A DNA stretch of 64,000 nucleotides from an uncultured beta proteobacterium (GTDB lineage: Bacteria; Pseudomonadota; Gammaproteobacteria; Burkholderiales; Burkholderiaceae_C): contig CAJAES010000030.1 in NCBI GenBank assembly GCA_903938815.1, positions 94,654-158,653 on the forward strand, read 5' to 3'. The position numbers were made by a program, and so were the translations under genes. Below are positions 55,500 to 63,541 of this stretch, one piece after another. Every line of letters begins with the position of its first letter. Position 1 is the stretch's first letter. The notes below the pieces were generated by a model that saw nothing but the letters and a program-made list of their open reading frames with translations, did no database searches and was not told the origin of the DNA.

Positions 55500-57218
55500 A
55501 TGTACCGTCCCACTGACTTCGATCGCGCCTTCGTGCACGCCCGCGCCCGCCAGTTCCGCGACCAGTTGCAGCGCTGGCAGCAGGGCGAACTGAGCGAGGA
55601 CCACTTCCGCCCGTTGCGCCTGCAAAACGGCTGGTACGTGCAACGCCATGCGCCCATGCTGCGCGTGGCCGTGCCTTATGGCGAGTTGTCCAGCCGCCAG
55701 TTGCGAATGCTCGCACGCATCGCACGTGAGTACGACCTCCAGGGCGCCGGTACGCCTCAGCAGCGTGGCGGCTTCGGTCACTTCACGACCCGGCAGAACC
55801 TGCAATTCAACTGGATTGCGCTGGATCGCGCTGCCGACGTGATGGATCTGCTGGCCGAGGTGGACATGCACGGCATCCAGACCAGCGGCAACTGCATTCG
55901 CAACATCACGACCGACGCGTTCGCTGGCATCGCGCCGGACGAGGTGGTGGACCCGCGGCCCTACTGCGAGATTCTTCGCCAGTGGAGCACGCTGCACCCG
56001 GAATTCGCCTTCCTGCCGCGCAAGTTCAAGATTGCGGTGACGGGCGCTCGCGAGGACAGGGCCGCCATCGCCTGGCACGACATCGGCCTGCAACTCAAGC
56101 GCGGCGACCGCGGCGACGTGGGCTTCGGAGTGCTGGTGGGCGGCGGCATGGGCCGCACGCCTGTCATTGCCACGGAGATTGCCAGCTTCGTGCCCTGGAC
56201 GCAGATCCTGGTGTTCATCGAGGCCATCGTGCGCGTATACAACCTGCACGGACGGCGCGACAACGCCTACAAGGCCCGTATCAAGATCCTGGTCAAGGCC
56301 GAGGGTCAGCGTTTCATCGACGACGTGCAGCGCGAGTTCGCTCAGCTGGTGGCCGATGGCGCACCGGTCATCCCGCAGGCCGAACTGGACCGCGTGGCGG
56401 CCTCCTTCGTGCTGCCCGCCGCGCTGAAGGACGCCGATACCCGCGAAACCCTGCGCGAGGACCTGCCGGCGGCCTACCTGCGCTGGCTCGAGCGCAACGT
56501 GCATGCCCACCGCGTGGCGGGCTACCGCGCCGTGACGCTTTCACTGAAGCGTACCGGCCTGCCGCCGGGCGACGCGACAGCCGAGCAGATGGAGGGCGCG
56601 GCGGCGCTGGCCGAACGCTTCAGCCTGGGCGAGTTGCGCGTGACCCACGAACAGAACCTGGTGCTGCCCTGGGTGCGCCAGGACGCCCTGCCCTCGCTAT
56701 GGGAAGCCGCCCGCGCAGGCGGATTCGCGACGCCCAACATCGGATTGCTGACCGACATGATCGCCTGCCCCGGCGGCGACCTGTGCGCGCTGGCGAATGC
56801 CCGGTCCATACCCGTCGCGGCGGCGATCCACGAGCGCTTCGCCGACCTGGACGAGCAGTACGACATCGGCGACATCACGCTCAACATCAGTGGCTGCATC
56901 AACAGCTGCGGCCACCACCACAGCGGCCACATCGGCATCCTCGGCGTCGACAAGGACGGCAGCGAGTGGTACCAGGTCACGGTCGGCGGCTCGGACGGCA
57001 GCATCCGGGGCGGCTCCGCCGTGGCGGGCAAGGTCATCGGGCCGTCGTTCGCTGCCGACGAAGTGCCGGATGTCCTGGAAGCGGTGCTGGACCTGTACCG
57101 GCGCGAACGCCACGACGGCGAACGATTCGTGGACGCCGCCAGGCGCCTGGGCGCCCCGGCGTTCCGTGCCGCGGCCGACCTGGCCCGGCGCAGCACGGCA
57201 GCTGTGCTGGCTCAATGA
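55500..57218 (+). CDS. cysI: assimilatory nitrite/sulfite reductase, siroheme-[4Fe-4S] type
   Basis: A 572-residue hemoprotein with two ferredoxin-like halves. Cluster/siroheme cysteines are IACPGGDLCALAN and NISGCINSCGHHH (C-x5-C and C-x3-C). It reduces sulfite to sulfide for cysteine synthesis, taking electrons from ferredoxin or a flavoprotein. It is the first gene of a cluster with DUF934, cysH, cobA (siroheme), fdxA and ferredoxin reductase, all the more plausible since cobA makes its cofactor precursor. No cysJ is seen, so ferredoxin is the probable donor. Its stop overlaps the next gene (ATGA). Confidence 0.93.
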   Translation: MYRPTDFDRAFVHARARQFRDQLQRWQQGELSEDHFRPLRLQNGWYVQRHAPMLRVAVPYGELSSRQLRMLARIAREYDLQGAGTPQQRGGFGHFTTRQNLQFNWIALDRAADVMDLLAEVDMHGIQTSGNCIRNITTDAFAGIAPDEVVDPRPYCEILRQWSTLHPEFAFLPRKFKIAVTGAREDRAAIAWHDIGLQLKRGDRGDVGFGVLVGGGMGRTPVIATEIASFVPWTQILVFIEAIVRVYNLHGRRDNAYKARIKILVKAEGQRFIDDVQREFAQLVADGAPVIPQAELDRVAASFVLPAALKDADTRETLREDLPAAYLRWLERNVHAHRVAGYRAVTLSLKRTGLPPGDATAEQMEGAAALAERFSLGELRVTHEQNLVLPWVRQDALPSLWEAARAGGFATPNIGLLTDMIACPGGDLCALANARSIPVAAAIHERFADLDEQYDIGDITLNISGCINSCGHHHSGHIGILGVDKDGSEWYQVTVGGSDGSIRGGSAVAGKVIGPSFAADEVPDVLEAVLDLYRRERHDGERFVDAARRLGAPAFRAAADLARRSTAAVLAQ

Positions 57219-57592
57219 ACAGGGGCAATGCGATGCGATTCCTGAGCAACGACGATGCACTGCCGGCCGGCACGCTGGTGCTGTCCAACACCGACGACGT
57301 CTCGCAATTCGGCGATGCGCTGAAGGCGGCGCCGGCCGTGGCGCTGCAGTTCCCGAAGTGGGTGGACGGCCGGGCCTATTCCCAGGCCGTCGTGCTGCGC
57401 GGACGGCTGAAGTACGTCGGCGAAATCGTCGCCACCGGCGAGGTCATGATCGACATGTTGCCGCTGCTGCGCCGCTGCGGCTTCGATGCCGCACAGCTGG
57501 TGGATGGCCAGAGCCTGGAGGCAGCCGACCGCTCGCTGGGTTACTTCCCGGGGCAGTACCAGGCCGACCCGGGCCGGGCCGTGCGCACATGA
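57215..57592 (+). CDS. DUF934 family protein
   Basis: A 125-residue DUF934 protein (MRFLSNDDALPAGTLVLSN... LQFPKWVDGRAYSQA). The family is nearly always next to nitrite/sulfite reductase genes in proteobacteria and is thought to be involved in sulfite reduction, though not biochemically defined. ATGA overlaps link it to the reductase before and cysH after. Confidence 0.88.
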   Translation: MNRGNAMRFLSNDDALPAGTLVLSNTDDVSQFGDALKAAPAVALQFPKWVDGRAYSQAVVLRGRLKYVGEIVATGEVMIDMLPLLRRCGFDAAQLVDGQSLEAADRSLGYFPGQYQADPGRAVRT

Positions 57593-58320
57593 GCAATTCG
57601 GTCGTACGGCTGGCGCGCAGGACGCGGGGCTTCGATGCACGGGTAGCCCATGCCGAAGCCCTTCTGCGCGAAGCCGCCGAGGACCACGGCGGCCGCATCG
57701 TGCAGGCCAACAGCCTGGGTGTCGAGGGCATGGTGCTGACCGACATGATCGCCCGCATGCAACTGCCCGTGGCGGTGGCCACACTCGATACTGGCGCGCT
57801 GCATGCCGAAACGCTGGCGCTGATCCCGCGGATCCGGGAGCGCTATGGCCTGGAGGTCGAGGTCTTCCGGCCTCGCCAGGAGGCCGTGGTGCAGTTCGTG
57901 CGTCGGCATGGCGAGCGTGCCATGTACGAAAGCCTGCAATTGCGCCGCAACTGCTGCGAGATCCGGAAGGTCGAGCCGATGGAGCGCCTGCTGGCTGGCC
58001 GCAGCGCCTGGGTGACCGGGCTGCGCCGCGAACAGTCGGAAACGCGGCGCCATGTGCCCTTCTTCGCGCTGGAAGACGATGGCCGCGAGAAGTTCTACCC
58101 CATCGCAGACTGGACGGAGGGCGATGTCTGGGAGTACGTGAAGCGCCACGACGTGCCCTACAACGACCTGCACGACCAATGGTTCCCGAGCATCGGCTGC
58201 GCGCCCTGCACGCGGGCCGTGAGTGCGGGCGAAGACCCGCGTGCCGGCCGCTGGTGGTGGGAACAGGGCGGCGCCAAGGAATGCGGCCTGCACCTGCGGC
58301 CCGAGGTGGCTTCGGCATGA
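57589..58320 (+). CDS. cysH: adenylyl-sulfate (APS) reductase
   Basis: A 243-residue thiol-dependent sulfonucleotide reductase. The motifs RRNCCEIRKVEP and SIGCAPCTRAV give the CC...CxxC pattern that binds a [4Fe-4S] cluster in APS reductases; PAPS reductases such as E. coli CysH lack these. So it should reduce APS directly and not need cysC. Stop at 58318-58320, two bases before the first 62-bp repeat. Confidence 0.93.
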   Translation: MSNSVVRLARRTRGFDARVAHAEALLREAAEDHGGRIVQANSLGVEGMVLTDMIARMQLPVAVATLDTGALHAETLALIPRIRERYGLEVEVFRPRQEAVVQFVRRHGERAMYESLQLRRNCCEIRKVEPMERLLAGRSAWVTGLRREQSETRRHVPFFALEDDGREKFYPIADWTEGDVWEYVKRHDVPYNDLHDQWFPSIGCAPCTRAVSAGEDPRAGRWWWEQGGAKECGLHLRPEVASA

Positions 58321-58321
58321 G

Positions 58322-58497
58322 CCCGCCGGGCCGCCCCAAGGGCGAATACCGGAGTGCGCAGCACGAAGGGAAGTCCAATTTCTCCCGCCGGGCCGCCCCA
58401 AGGGCGAATACCGGAGTGCGCAGCACGAAGGGAAGTCCACTTCCTCCCGCCGGGCCGCCCCAAGGGCGAATACCGGAGTGCGCAGTATGAAGGGAAG
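58322..58497 (+). repeat. three tandem 62-bp repeats between cysH and cobA
   Basis: Units start at 58322, 58384 and 58446, with an exact 62-base period; the third ends at 58497, ten bases short. Units 1 and 2 differ at two or three bases; unit 3 differs further (CAGTAT for CAGCAC). Each has an inverted repeat CGCCC-CAA-GGGCG near its start and ends with GAAGGGAAG, a Shine-Dalgarno-like sequence. The last one is the only ribosome-binding site for cobA (ATG at 58501). Confidence 0.95.
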
Positions 58498-58500
58498 AAT

Positions 58501-59259
58501 ATGAACGGCCGTGTCATCTTCATCGGCGCCGGGCCTGGCGCTGCCGACCTGATCACCGTGCGCGGCGCGCAGCGTCTGGCGCAGGCCGACGTGGTGCTGT
58601 TCGACGCCTTGACCGATCCCGCGCTGCGCCAGTACGCGCCCCACGCCACCTGGATCGACGTCGGCAAGCGCGGTTTCTGTGATTCCACCGGGCAGACCAC
58701 CATCGACGCTCTGCTGGTCCGCCACGCACAGCGTCATGCCGTGGTCGTGCGGCTCAAGGGCGGAGACCCGAGCGTCTTCGGTCGCCTCGAGGAGGAACTG
58801 GAGGCGTTGGCAGAGCACGGCATCGAGTCGGAGGTCGTCCCGGGCGTGACAGCCGCCATCGCCGCGGCCGCAGCCACGCAGCGCCCGCTGACGCGGCGCG
58901 GGCTGGGGCGCAGCGTGAGCCTGTCGACAGCCATGACCAAGGAAGGCTCCCTGAAAGCCAGCCGCACCGCGGACACGGAAGTCTTCTACATGGCCGGCCG
59001 ACAGCTGGCCGCGCTCGGCCGGCGCCTGCTGGCCGCCGGATGGCCTGCCGACACGCCGATCTGCGTGGTCTCCCGCGCGGGCTGGCCCGACCAGCTTTCC
59101 AGCGACCACCAACCGGGCACGCTGGGCTCCGCGGCCCTGTTGCACGCGGGTCGACCGACGGTCGTGACCGTCGGCGCGGGTGCCCGGGTTGTAGCGTCCG
59201 CGCCAAAGACCTCAACACTTGAGGCCCGTCAAGATTCGGTGGAAACCCGCGCCGCTTAA
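58501..59259 (+). CDS. cobA: uroporphyrinogen-III C-methyltransferase
   Basis: A 252-residue single-domain SUMT that makes precorrin-2 from uroporphyrinogen III, the first step toward siroheme for the sulfite reductase encoded upstream. Motifs: VIFIGAGPGAADLITVRGA, RLKGGDPSVFGR, VVPGVTAAIAAAAAT and the C-terminal EVFYMAG. The ribosome-binding site AAGGGAAG comes from the third 62-bp repeat. Confidence 0.93.
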   Translation: MNGRVIFIGAGPGAADLITVRGAQRLAQADVVLFDALTDPALRQYAPHATWIDVGKRGFCDSTGQTTIDALLVRHAQRHAVVVRLKGGDPSVFGRLEEELEALAEHGIESEVVPGVTAAIAAAAATQRPLTRRGLGRSVSLSTAMTKEGSLKASRTADTEVFYMAGRQLAALGRRLLAAGWPADTPICVVSRAGWPDQLSSDHQPGTLGSAALLHAGRPTVVTVGAGARVVASAPKTSTLEARQDSVETRAA

Positions 59260-59328
59260 AATGCGTCCGCCGAACATGCGCGCCGCCGGCAACAGGCGGC
59301 CGTCCGACCTTCCACTCAGAGCATTCCC

Positions 59329-59652
59329 ATGACCCACGTCGTCCTCGAATCCTGCATCCGCTGCAAGTACACCGATTGCGTGGACGTGTGTCCCGTCGAT
59401 TGCTTTCGCGAGGGTCCGAACTTCCTGACGATCGATCCCGACGAGTGCATCGACTGCGCCGTCTGCATCCCCGAGTGCCCGGTGAACGCCATCCTCCCCG
59501 AGGAAGACGTGCCGAGCGAACAACTGCACTTCGTGAAGCTCAACGCCGAGCTTTCACGCAAGTGGCCCAGCATCACCAAGCGCAAGACGCCGCTCCCCGA
59601 CGCCGACGCCTGGAAAGACAAGAAAGACAAGCTGGATCAACTGGTCCGCTGA
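59329..59652 (+). CDS. fdxA: 7Fe ferredoxin
   Basis: A 107-residue ferredoxin with [18 protein letters not shown] and [15 protein letters not shown], the pattern of 7Fe ([3Fe-4S]+[4Fe-4S]) FdxA. Ten bases separate it from the ferredoxin reductase gene, so they form a donor pair likely serving sulfite reductase or other acceptors. Confidence 0.94.
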   Translation: MTHVVLESCIRCKYTDCVDVCPVDCFREGPNFLTIDPDECIDCAVCIPECPVNAILPEEDVPSEQLHFVKLNAELSRKWPSITKRKTPLPDADAWKDKKDKLDQLVR

Positions 59653-59662
59653 AAACGCCAAG

Positions 59663-60763
59663 ATGGAACCGAACGCCACCCCGGCGGTGACTGACACCGC
59701 GCGCAGCCACGAAGGCCCGATCGAGACCAACGCCGTGATCGTCGGCGCCGGCCCCGTGGGCCTGTTCCAGGTCTTCGAGCTCGGCCTGCTCGAGATCAAG
59801 GCCCACATCATCGACAGCCTGGCCTACCCCGGCGGCCAGTGCATCGAGCTGTACCCCGACAAGCCCATCTACGACATCCCGGCGGTGCCTGTGTGCACCG
59901 GCAAGGAACTGACCGACAACCTGCTCAAGCAGATCGAGCCCTTCGGTGCGACCTTCCATCTGGGCCAGGAAGTGACCGTCGTCGAGAAGCAGGCCGACGG
60001 CCGTTTCTACGTCGAGACCAGCAAGGGAACCCGTTTCCTGACCAAGACCATCTTCATCGCGGGCGGCGTGGGTTCGTTCCAGCCGCGCACGCTGAAGGTC
60101 GATGGCATCGAGAAGTTCGACGAGACACAGCTCTTCTACCGTGTGAAGAGCCCCGCCCAGTTCGCGGGCAAGAACCTTGTCATCGTCGGCGGCGGCGACT
60201 CCGCGCTCGACTGGACCCTGAACTTCGTCCAGGAAGGCCCCAACAAGGCCGAGAGCGTGATCCTGCTTCATCGCCGCGACGGCTTCAAGGCCGCGCCGGC
60301 CAGCGTCGCGAAGATGAAGGAGCTTTGCGATGCCTACGAAATGCAGTTCATCGTCGGGCAGGTCACGGGCTTCGAGGAAGCCGACGGCCGGCTCAGTTCG
60401 CTGAAGGTCACAGGCGGCGACGGCGTCACGCGGGTGGTGCCGCTCGATGTGCTGCTGGTCTTCTTCGGTCTGAGCCCCAAGCTGGGCCCGATCGCCGAAT
60501 GGGGCCTGGCGCTGGAGCGCAAGCAGATCGTGGTCGACACCGAGAAGTTCGAGACCAGCACGCCAGGCATCTTTGCCGTAGGTGACGTGAACATCTATCC
60601 CGGCAAGAAGAAGCTGATCCTGTCGGGCTTCCACGAGGCTGCCCTGGCCGCGTTCGGCGCCAGCCCTTACGTGTTCCCGGACAAGCGCGTGCTGCTGCAG
60701 TACACGACCACCAGCCCGAAGCTGCACAAGGTGCTGGGCGTGGAGTCGCCAGTCTTCGACTGA
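59663..60763 (+). CDS. ferredoxin--NADP reductase, thioredoxin-reductase-like (type 2)
   Basis: A 366-residue flavoprotein of the TrxR-like FNR class. FAD motif [17 protein letters not shown] and [22 protein letters not shown] motif [15 protein letters not shown], and C-terminal [17 protein letters not shown] are present; no CxxC, so it is not a thioredoxin reductase. It reduces ferredoxin with NADPH, probably the FdxA encoded just upstream. A terminator follows 20 bases after the stop. Confidence 0.93.
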   Translation: MEPNATPAVTDTARSHEGPIETNAVIVGAGPVGLFQVFELGLLEIKAHIIDSLAYPGGQCIELYPDKPIYDIPAVPVCTGKELTDNLLKQIEPFGATFHLGQEVTVVEKQADGRFYVETSKGTRFLTKTIFIAGGVGSFQPRTLKVDGIEKFDETQLFYRVKSPAQFAGKNLVIVGGGDSALDWTLNFVQEGPNKAESVILLHRRDGFKAAPASVAKMKELCDAYEMQFIVGQVTGFEEADGRLSSLKVTGGDGVTRVVPLDVLLVFFGLSPKLGPIAEWGLALERKQIVVDTEKFETSTPGIFAVGDVNIYPGKKKLILSGFHEAALAAFGASPYVFPDKRVLLQYTTTSPKLHKVLGVESPVFD

Positions 60764-60782
60764 GCGGTTTCCACGGCAGAAG

Positions 60783-60809
60783 AAAGGGCCCGCCTGCGCG
60801 GGCCCTTTT
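60783..60809 (+). terminator. rho-independent terminator after ferredoxin reductase gene
   Basis: An 11-base stem AAAGGGCCCGC / GCGGGCCCTTT, loop CTGC, and TTTT at the end. It closes the fdxA-reductase transcript and isolates the following TPP riboswitch. Confidence 0.85.
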
Positions 60810-60831
60810 GCATTGTGGCTATCATGGCCAC

Positions 60832-60918
60832 TCGCTAGGGGTGTTGTGCCGGCTTGCCGGCCCGACTGAGAAAGTCCCTTTGAACCTGATTGAGGTAATC
60901 CTCGCGCAGGGAAGCAGC
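60832..60918 (+). promoter_or_regulatory. TPP (thiamine pyrophosphate) riboswitch / THI element
   Basis: The plus-strand sequence fits the conserved THI box: GGGGTG near the 5' side, CTGAGA (60865-60870), ACCTGAT (60884-60890), GGTAAT (60894-60899) and GCGCAGGGAA (60904-60913), with a variable GC-rich stem between them (GCCGGCTTGCCGGC). The terminal P1 helix can form between CGCT and AGCAGCG at the ends. It lies between a terminator and the TonB receptor gene, 73 bases upstream of its ATG, and so controls that gene. Confidence 0.93.
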
Positions 60919-60960
60919 GTCAGACGTCGGAGCACGGCCGTGCCTCGCCATCGACCCCGC

Positions 60961-60984
60961 CTTCCTGCCATCTGCTGTAGGAAG
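60961..60984 (+). promoter_or_regulatory. possible ribosome-binding-site-sequestering hairpin
   Basis: CTTCCT (60961-60966) can pair with AGGAAG (60979-60984), which is the Shine-Dalgarno sequence of the TonB receptor gene (ATG at 60991). Such a stem is the type of expression platform used by TPP riboswitches that control translation. The switch mechanism is inferred. Confidence 0.5.
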
Positions 60985-60990
60985 CACACG

Positions 60991-63174
60991 ATGGCACGAC
61001 CACGAATGACCCTCTCCCTGATCGCACTGGCAGCCGCTGCGTCGGTGCAGGCACAGACCGCCGCGCCCACAACTGGCCCCGCAACTGGCCCCGCAACGGG
61101 CGCAACCAGCGCGACCACCTCGAACGTCAGCGAACGCGTCGTCATCACCGGACGCAGCGTGCCGCAGGTTAGCGGCTTCGGTGGCACCCCCCTGGCGCTG
61201 AGCCCGCTGCAGGCCGCCACGGTCAGCGCCAGCGAACTGGCGGATGCCGGTGCGACTTCGCTCGCCGGCATCGCGCGGCTGGACGCCGGCGTCTCCGACG
61301 CCTACAACACCGAGGGCTACTGGAGCACGCTGACCATCCGCGGCTTCGTGCTCGACAACCGCAGCAACTTTCGCCGCGACGGCCTGCCCATCAACGCCGA
61401 GACGGCCATCGGCCTGGCCAACAAGGAGCGCGTCGAGGTGCTCAAGGGGATCAGCGGCGTGCAGTCCGGCGTGAGCGCACCCGGCGGCCTGGTCAACCTG
61501 ATCGTCAAGCGGCCCGGCGCCCGTGTACGGGACATCCGGCTGGACGCACAGCAGGGCGGCACACTGGCAGCGACCATCGACATCGCCGAGCGCTTCGGCG
61601 ACGGGCAACGCTTCGGACTGCGGCTGAACGCCCACGCCGCCGAACTCAGGCCGCAGGTGCGCGATGCAGACGGCAGCCGCAGACTGCTGGCGCTGGCAGG
61701 AGACTGGCAGATCACGCCCGACAGCCGCCTCGAGGCCGAGTTCGAGACCAGCCACCAGCGCCAGCCCAGCGTGCCTGGCTTCAGCCTGCGCGGCAACGCC
61801 TTGCCGGAGGCACGCTCCATCGACCCGCGACTGAACCTCAACAATCAGCCCTGGAGTCTGCCTGTGGTGCTGGACGGCGACACCGCCTCGCTGCGCTGGC
61901 GCCAACGCCTGTCCGCCGACTGGCAGTTCACAGCCCATGGCGCCACCCAGCGCCTGCGCAGTGACGACCGCATCGCTTTCCCCTTCGGCTGCTACGACGC
62001 CGCGGCGGACGTCTACTACGCGGACCGCTACTGTCCCGACGGCAGCTTCGACCTCTACGACTTTCGCAGCGACAACGAGCGCCGCCGAACGGATGCCCTG
62101 GACCTTCAATTCAGTGGCATGGCACGCACCGGCAGCCTGAGCCACGAACTCGCCGCGGGCGTGCTCCTCAGCCGTCGGGAGGACCGTTTCCAGCGTCAGG
62201 CGTACAACTACACCGGCAGCGGCAAAGACGACGGAACCGTGGCGACACCGCCAGCACCTGACCTCACCGACGAGAACACGAATCGCGACGAACGCAGCAC
62301 CGAGTTTTACGTGCGCGACGCTCTGACCATCAGCCCGCAGTGGTCGCTCTGGGGCGGGCTGCGCCACACGCACCTGGACCGCGAGAGCGTGCGAACCGAT
62401 GGCTCGCGCGCGATTGCCTACGAGCAGTCGTTCACGACGCCCTGGCTTGGCGTCGCCTGGCGCGCAAGTGACGCGACGATGCTCTATGCCAGCTGGGGCC
62501 AGGGCATCGAGACCGATGTGGCGCCCAACCGCGCACGCTATGTGAACGCAGGCGAAGCCTTGCCTGCGCTGAAGAGCCGTCAGGTCGAAGTCGGCGCCAA
62601 GCACGCCGCCAACGGTCTGGAAGCCAGCATTGCGGCATTCGTCATCACGAGGCCGCTCGCGGCGGATATCGGCGAATGTAAAAAGGATGCCAGTTGCGAA
62701 CGCCGCATCGACGGCACGGTGCGACACCAAGGCATCGAGGGTGCGCTCGGCCAGCGCTGGGGAGCCTGGTCGATCCAGGGCAGTGCCCTCTGGATCGATG
62801 CCCAGCGCCGCGGCGCGAGCGATTCGACCGTCAATGGCCTGATGCCGACGAATGTGCCCAAGCACGCGCTCAAGGCACGCGTCACTCATGAGCTCGCTGC
62901 CCTGCCTGGATTGCAGCTGCAGGCGAGCCTGGTGCACGAAGGCGCCCGGGCAGTGGTACCGGACAACAGCGTCACGGCCAGAGGCTGGACGCGGGGCGAC
63001 CTGGCTGCTCGCTGGTCAGTACGGACCGCCGGCGCGGATGTGATCTGGCGCATCGGCGTGGACAACGTCACCGATGCACGGGCCTGGCGCGAGACACCGT
63101 ACCAGTTCGGTCACGCGTACCTCTTTCCGCTCGCGCCACGCACTTGGCGTGCTTCTGTGCAAACAGGCTTCTGA
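60991..63174 (+). CDS. TonB-dependent outer-membrane receptor under TPP riboswitch control
   Basis: A 727-residue TonB-dependent receptor. Signal peptide (LSLIALAAAASVQAQ), then a short Gly/Pro/Thr linker, plug domain (VVITGRSVPQ, NTEGYWSTLTIRGF, GLANKERVEVLKGISGV...GGLVNLIVKRP) and a 22-strand barrel ending in aromatic QTGF. Domain architecture is that of siderophore receptors, but the TPP riboswitch upstream means expression falls when thiamin pyrophosphate is plentiful. It is therefore a predicted importer of thiamin or a precursor. No thiamin biosynthesis or ABC permease gene is in the window. Confidence 0.9.
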   Translation: MARPRMTLSLIALAAAASVQAQTAAPTTGPATGPATGATSATTSNVSERVVITGRSVPQVSGFGGTPLALSPLQAATVSASELADAGATSLAGIARLDAGVSDAYNTEGYWSTLTIRGFVLDNRSNFRRDGLPINAETAIGLANKERVEVLKGISGVQSGVSAPGGLVNLIVKRPGARVRDIRLDAQQGGTLAATIDIAERFGDGQRFGLRLNAHAAELRPQVRDADGSRRLLALAGDWQITPDSRLEAEFETSHQRQPSVPGFSLRGNALPEARSIDPRLNLNNQPWSLPVVLDGDTASLRWRQRLSADWQFTAHGATQRLRSDDRIAFPFGCYDAAADVYYADRYCPDGSFDLYDFRSDNERRRTDALDLQFSGMARTGSLSHELAAGVLLSRREDRFQRQAYNYTGSGKDDGTVATPPAPDLTDENTNRDERSTEFYVRDALTISPQWSLWGGLRHTHLDRESVRTDGSRAIAYEQSFTTPWLGVAWRASDATMLYASWGQGIETDVAPNRARYVNAGEALPALKSRQVEVGAKHAANGLEASIAAFVITRPLAADIGECKKDASCERRIDGTVRHQGIEGALGQRWGAWSIQGSALWIDAQRRGASDSTVNGLMPTNVPKHALKARVTHELAALPGLQLQASLVHEGARAVVPDNSVTARGWTRGDLAARWSVRTAGADVIWRIGVDNVTDARAWRETPYQFGHAYLFPLAPRTWRASVQTGF

Positions 63175-63198
63175 CAATGCGCGATTTCGGTATATACT
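63171..63198 (+). promoter_or_regulatory. tRNA-Asn promoter
   Basis: CTGACA (63171-63176) and TATACT (63193-63198) separated by 16 bases. The -35 box includes the TGA stop of the TonB receptor gene. The tRNA begins 11 bases after the -10. Confidence 0.65.
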
Positions 63199-63208
63199 GC
63201 GAGGCTGT

Positions 63209-63284
63209 TCCCCGATAGCTCAGTCGGTAGAGCGCCGGACTGTTAATCCGTAGGTCCCTGGGTCGAGCCCAGGTCGGGGAGCCA
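63209..63284 (+). tRNA. tRNA-Asn (GTT)
   Basis: A 76-base tRNA with acceptor stem TCCCCGA / TCGGGGA, D-arm region AGCTCAGTCGGTAGAGC, anticodon GTT at 63242-63244 in the loop CTGTTAA, T-arm CTGGGTCGAGCCCAG and encoded CCA. The first anticodon-stem pair is C-T mismatched, as the corresponding E. coli tRNA has a weak G-T pair at that place. An own promoter and terminator surround it. Confidence 0.96.
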
Positions 63285-63293
63285 AAGAAAATC

Positions 63294-63325
63294 AACGGCC
63301 TAGTTGCGAAAGCAGCTAGGCCGTT
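63294..63325 (+). terminator. rho-independent terminator after tRNA-Asn
   Basis: Fourteen pairs (AACGGCCTAGTTGC / GCAGCTAGGCCGTT, one T-G) closed by the stable GAAA tetraloop, followed by GCCCTTTG. Confidence 0.85.
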
Positions 63326-63541
63326 GCCCTTTGTGAGCCTCATTGACCCTACACGGGGGCAACATGGGAACGCACGAGGCTCAGCTGCAGCGGCGCCGGG
63401 TGATCGGGCGATGGTCGGGCGCTGACATGAGACCGATGTCATGTACGCACAAGGCACCTCGCCGGCCAGGGCCTGTCGACTCGACAGGTACACGTTTGGA
63501 CGCAAGCCGACGGGCGCGCAGACTTTCCCTTCTCACGCCCG
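63326..63541. other. 216-base gap between tRNA-Asn terminator and the remnant gene
   Basis: No convincing gene, promoter or repeat was seen. Short frames exist on both strands but lack recognisable sequence. The region may represent the scar of a lost insertion at the tRNA 3' side. Confidence 0.4.

Noticed and set aside
58322..58497. CRISPR array
   Set aside because: The repeats are directly adjacent with no spacers, are 62 bases long, and no cas genes are near.
59663..60763. Thioredoxin reductase
   Set aside because: It has the same fold but lacks the redox CxxC in the NADP domain and lies next to a ferredoxin gene, which fits a type 2 ferredoxin-NADP reductase.
60822..60918. Cobalamin riboswitch for the TonB receptor
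   Set aside because: The characteristic B12-box GCCACTG is not present in the expected place and the CTGAGA/ACCTGAT/GGTAAT order defines a TPP element.
60808..60990. Upstream extension of the TonB receptor frame to 60808
   Set aside because: The in-frame codons run through the TPP aptamer; the signal peptide begins at the ATG at 60991 behind AGGAAG.
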